Positions 14,198-16,588 of a stretch of DNA of 16,588 nt are shown here, piece by piece. This DNA is from an uncultured Bacteroidota bacterium (GTDB lineage Bacteria > Bacteroidota > Ignavibacteria > UBA10030 > UBA8401). How positions within the stretch are numbered: position 1 is the first letter of the stretch; each line of letters starts with the position of its first letter. A program made the position numbers and the translations under genes. The stretch lies in the NCBI GenBank assembly GCA_937920105.1, contig CALETH010000024.1, forward strand, positions 1-16,588, given 5' to 3'. The notes beneath the pieces are model-generated. The model was not told the origin of the DNA. It searched no databases and saw nothing but the letters and a program-made list of their open reading frames with translations.

Positions 14198-14905
14198 ATG
14201 AAAAGATCCTCTACTTTTACAAAACTGTGGCTTATAGCAACACAAATAGTGTATGGCTTTTTCTTACTAATTTGGATTGGATTTGTTTTTTTTAGTTTTT
14301 TATTTTTTGACAATCCTAATACATCTATATTTAATGCTATAATACTTTGGGTATTGTATCCAATCATCAGTGTAAATTCAAGTATTGTTTCATGGATTTT
14401 TTATAAAAAACAGAAAAATAGATTTGCTACATTAATCACTTCTTTACCACTTTGTGCAATTATAATAATCGCAATATGGGTGTATAATGACTTCTTTCAA
14501 GAACCACCAATAGAAACAAAAACTGAGTTTGGTATAAATAATCTTACCATTCAATCTTACAAAAAAATTTTTATTTCTGGATATTTAGATATGAATGATA
14601 ATACCAAAAACGGTTCATTTTACACTGTAATTGTAAATAGTGATACTCTTATTAAAAAAATAAAATTTACCTCAAAAATTATTTCTTCAACATACTTTCT
14701 TTCTTCTCCTGATAGCACAATCATTGGCATTACCGATATATATGAACCAACTATGCTCTTAGCAATTTATGATTTCTCAACAAGTGAGTCATGGACAGAA
14801 AATACTAATCAATATTATGAAAATGAAAAATCAGTTCTTGGTAAAAAATTAAAAGAAAAATTACAACAATTTTATCAAGATAGATTATTACTTTCTACGA
14901 AATAA
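14198..14905 (+). CDS. Three-helix membrane protein with a soluble C-terminal domain, unknown function
   Basis: I do not recognise this 235-residue protein. It has three hydrophobic segments, about 12-37, 44-68 and 76-97. A positive N-terminus (MKRSSTFTK) and a basic loop (YKKQKNR, 69-75) predict the N-terminus in the cytoplasm and the last 135 residues outside, in the periplasm. The outer domain is rich in Ser, Thr, Ile and Asn and has no cysteine or lipobox; it may be a beta-rich fold. It starts 16 bp after the VWA stop and ends 13 bp before the polymerase start, so it is probably co-transcribed. Some AAA+/VWA clusters carry membrane proteins that deliver or receive substrate; that role here is only a guess. 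Confidence 0.65.
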   Translation: MKRSSTFTKLWLIATQIVYGFFLLIWIGFVFFSFLFFDNPNTSIFNAIILWVLYPIISVNSSIVSWIFYKKQKNRFATLITSLPLCAIIIIAIWVYNDFFQEPPIETKTEFGINNLTIQSYKKIFISGYLDMNDNTKNGSFYTVIVNSDTLIKKIKFTSKIISSTYFLSSPDSTIIGITDIYEPTMLLAIYDFSTSESWTENTNQYYENEKSVLGKKLKEKLQQFYQDRLLLSTK

Positions 14906-14918
14906 TTTTTTCATATTA

Positions 14919-16588
14919 ATGAATCCCATTCTTTTCGGAAGAGATAATGAAGAACATATTGTTGCAGTACAACAACTCAATGATACCACCGTCCGCATTT
15001 ATAAACGCAACAGCAATACAATATCGTACGAAGATAAACCATTTTTTCCCTATTTTCATCTTTCTCACAAACAACTCATAGAAACCTTTTCAAAAAAATT
15101 TTGGTTAAAAAAATTAGAAGGAAATAATTTTTACCAATACCTCTGCGTATTCCCATCACTTTCACTTTTATGGGATGGAATACATCACACCATAGAAAAA
15201 ATAAATTTCAAACAAGAGCAACAAATACGTTCTTACACAGAAACCGAACATATACTTTTCCGACCGGATATCAATACACAATATTTAATGCAATCCGGAA
15301 AAGCACTCTTTAAAGAAATGCAATTTTCGGATGTTTATCGGATGCAGTTAGATATTGAAACCTATTCTAAAAATTATCGTTTTAGTAACGCCTCACGAAT
15401 TGATGATAGAATTATTCTCATTGCACTTTCAGATAATCGCGGATGGGAAACTGTTTTGGGAAATACCACAATATCAGAAAAAGAATTATTGCAACAATGT
15501 GTAAAAATTATCCAAGAAAAAAACCCTGATGTTCTTGAAGGACATAATATTTATAATTTTGATTTACCCTATATCCTAAAACGGTGTGAACTTCTTTCTA
15601 TAGAATTTTCTATCGGACGAGATGGAAGTTCACCACGCGGATTCAAAGCAACAACATCATTTGCAGAACAAGAAATAGAATACACCAATTACGAAATTGC
15701 CGGACGCCACATTATTGATACATGGCTGCTCGTTCAATCTTATGATATGACCAAACGAGCAATGGAAAGTCACAGTTTAAAATACGCAGCACAATATTTT
15801 GGAGTCGCATCACCAGAACGCACTTATATTTCTGGCGAAAAAATTTCTTGGTATTGGGATAATGAGCCGGCAACACTCAAAAAATATGCTTTGAATGATG
15901 TTCAAGAAACACGCGGTATCAGCGAAAAACTTTCCATGAGTAGTTTTTATCTCACACAAATGCTCCCGTACAATTACGGTACCGTTGCACGTTTAGGTGC
16001 TGCCGCAAAAATAGAATCACTGCTCTTGCGAGAATATCTTCACCATCGTCATTCAATTCCAAAACCGGAAAAAGGAACACAAACCACTGGCGGTTACACC
16101 GATATTTTTTACACTGGTGTTTTCGGACCAATTATTCATGCTGATGTTGAATCACTGTATCCATCCATCATGATTTCGAAAAAAATATCACCAGCAACAG
16201 ACACACTACAGATTTTTCAAACATCACTTCAACATCTCACAACTTTGCGGCTTGAAACAAAAAGAGCAATGAAGAAAGAAAAAAATCAATTTGAAAAAAT
16301 CTCGTTAGATGCACTTCAATCCTCTTTCAAAATTCTCATCAACTCTTTTTATGGATATTTAGGATATTATCGTGCATTATTTAGTGACTATAAACAAGCA
16401 GATGTGGTAACCACAACCGGACAACGTCTATTAAAAAAATTAATGGAAAAAATTATAGAAGAAAATGGACAAATTATTGAAGTAGATACTGACGGGATTT
16501 TTTTTGTTCCACCATCTCACATCAATGATGAACAAAAAGAAAATGAATTTAAGCAAGCTAATTCAAAGATCCTAATGCTGTCTGCCAC
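14919..16588 (+). CDS. polB: Family B DNA polymerase with proofreading domain (3' end outside window)
   Basis: The frame is open from the ATG at 14919 to the window end, giving 556 residues of a protein that usually has about 750-800. All exonuclease motifs are present: DIET (Asp145, Glu147), EGHNIYNFDLP (Asn210, Asp215) and YALNDVQ (Tyr323, Asp327). Polymerase motif A, DVESLYPS, is at 409-416, motif B, KILINSFYG, at 471-479, and motif C, DTDG, at 523-526. It should therefore be an active proofreading polymerase, akin to bacterial Pol II and archaeal PolB, used in repair or damage bypass rather than bulk replication. No clear Shine-Dalgarno site; the spacer of 13 bp suggests the same transcript as the membrane protein. 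The last dozen residues look less like relatives than the rest, so the extreme 3' end should be read with care. Confidence 0.92.
   Translation, partial: MNPILFGRDNEEHIVAVQQLNDTTVRIYKRNSNTISYEDKPFFPYFHLSHKQLIETFSKKFWLKKLEGNNFYQYLCVFPSLSLLWDGIHHTIEKINFKQEQQIRSYTETEHILFRPDINTQYLMQSGKALFKEMQFSDVYRMQLDIETYSKNYRFSNASRIDDRIILIALSDNRGWETVLGNTTISEKELLQQCVKIIQEKNPDVLEGHNIYNFDLPYILKRCELLSIEFSIGRDGSSPRGFKATTSFAEQEIEYTNYEIAGRHIIDTWLLVQSYDMTKRAMESHSLKYAAQYFGVASPERTYISGEKISWYWDNEPATLKKYALNDVQETRGISEKLSMSSFYLTQMLPYNYGTVARLGAAAKIESLLLREYLHHRHSIPKPEKGTQTTGGYTDIFYTGVFGPIIHADVESLYPSIMISKKISPATDTLQIFQTSLQHLTTLRLETKRAMKKEKNQFEKISLDALQSSFKILINSFYGYLGYYRALFSDYKQADVVTTTGQRLLKKLMEKIIEENGQIIEVDTDGIFFVPPSHINDEQKENEFKQANSKILMLSA

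Overview
The window reads as a low-GC, gene-dense bacterial chromosome segment, by eye mostly about 30% G+C. The best clue to the host is the large secreted protein at 4379-6676. It ends in a type IX secretion sorting domain beginning NFPNPFNPTTTINYQLP, a form typical of the Bacteroidota/Ignavibacteriota/Kapabacteria side of the tree. Most genes lack a clear Shine-Dalgarno site, which also fits that group. I place it in the Bacteroidota-Chlorobiota-Ignavibacteriota supergroup with moderate confidence and cannot go lower. No rRNA, tRNA, CRISPR array, transposase or integrase was seen.

Layout. (1) 1-236 has no recognisable gene and is clearly more GC-rich than the rest. (2) 237-4255, plus strand: a YebC/PmpR-family protein, a polytopic ArnT/GT39-like glycosyltransferase, truA and a CBS-domain CorC/HlyC protein. 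All three spacers between these genes contain an inverted repeat and the 11-mer TTTTTAAAACT. (3) A stem-loop at 4321-4354 closes this cluster and the converging minus-strand gene. (4) 4379-10984, minus strand: the secreted leucine-rich-repeat protein with its own promoter and ribosome site; hpnE, hpnD and hpnC (read in the order C-D-E), the three-enzyme route from farnesyl diphosphate to squalene; then, beyond a 95-bp intergenic repeat, a heptosyltransferase-type GT9 enzyme. (5) A 94-bp divergent promoter region. (6) 11079-16588, plus strand: a ChlI-like AAA+ ATPase, a small four-helix-bundle (S23/IVP) protein, a VWA-domain protein, a three-helix membrane protein and a family-B DNA polymerase cut by the window end.

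How they work together. The hpn genes make squalene for hopanoids or related triterpenoids; the cyclase is not in the window. Two envelope glycosyltransferases and a surface LRR protein suggest envelope building. The AAA+ ATPase and VWA protein form a chaperone-like pair of the Mg-chelatase/MoxR type with no porphyrin genes nearby, so their target is unknown.

Most worth a second look: the four-helix-bundle gene lies between the AAA+ and VWA genes in a cassette with near-perfect inverted ends that touch the stop codon of one neighbour and the start codon of the other. Also notable are the compensating-mutation palindromes around truA, a palindromic repeat translated as the N-terminus of the glycosyltransferase, and a cysteine ladder in the LRR protein.
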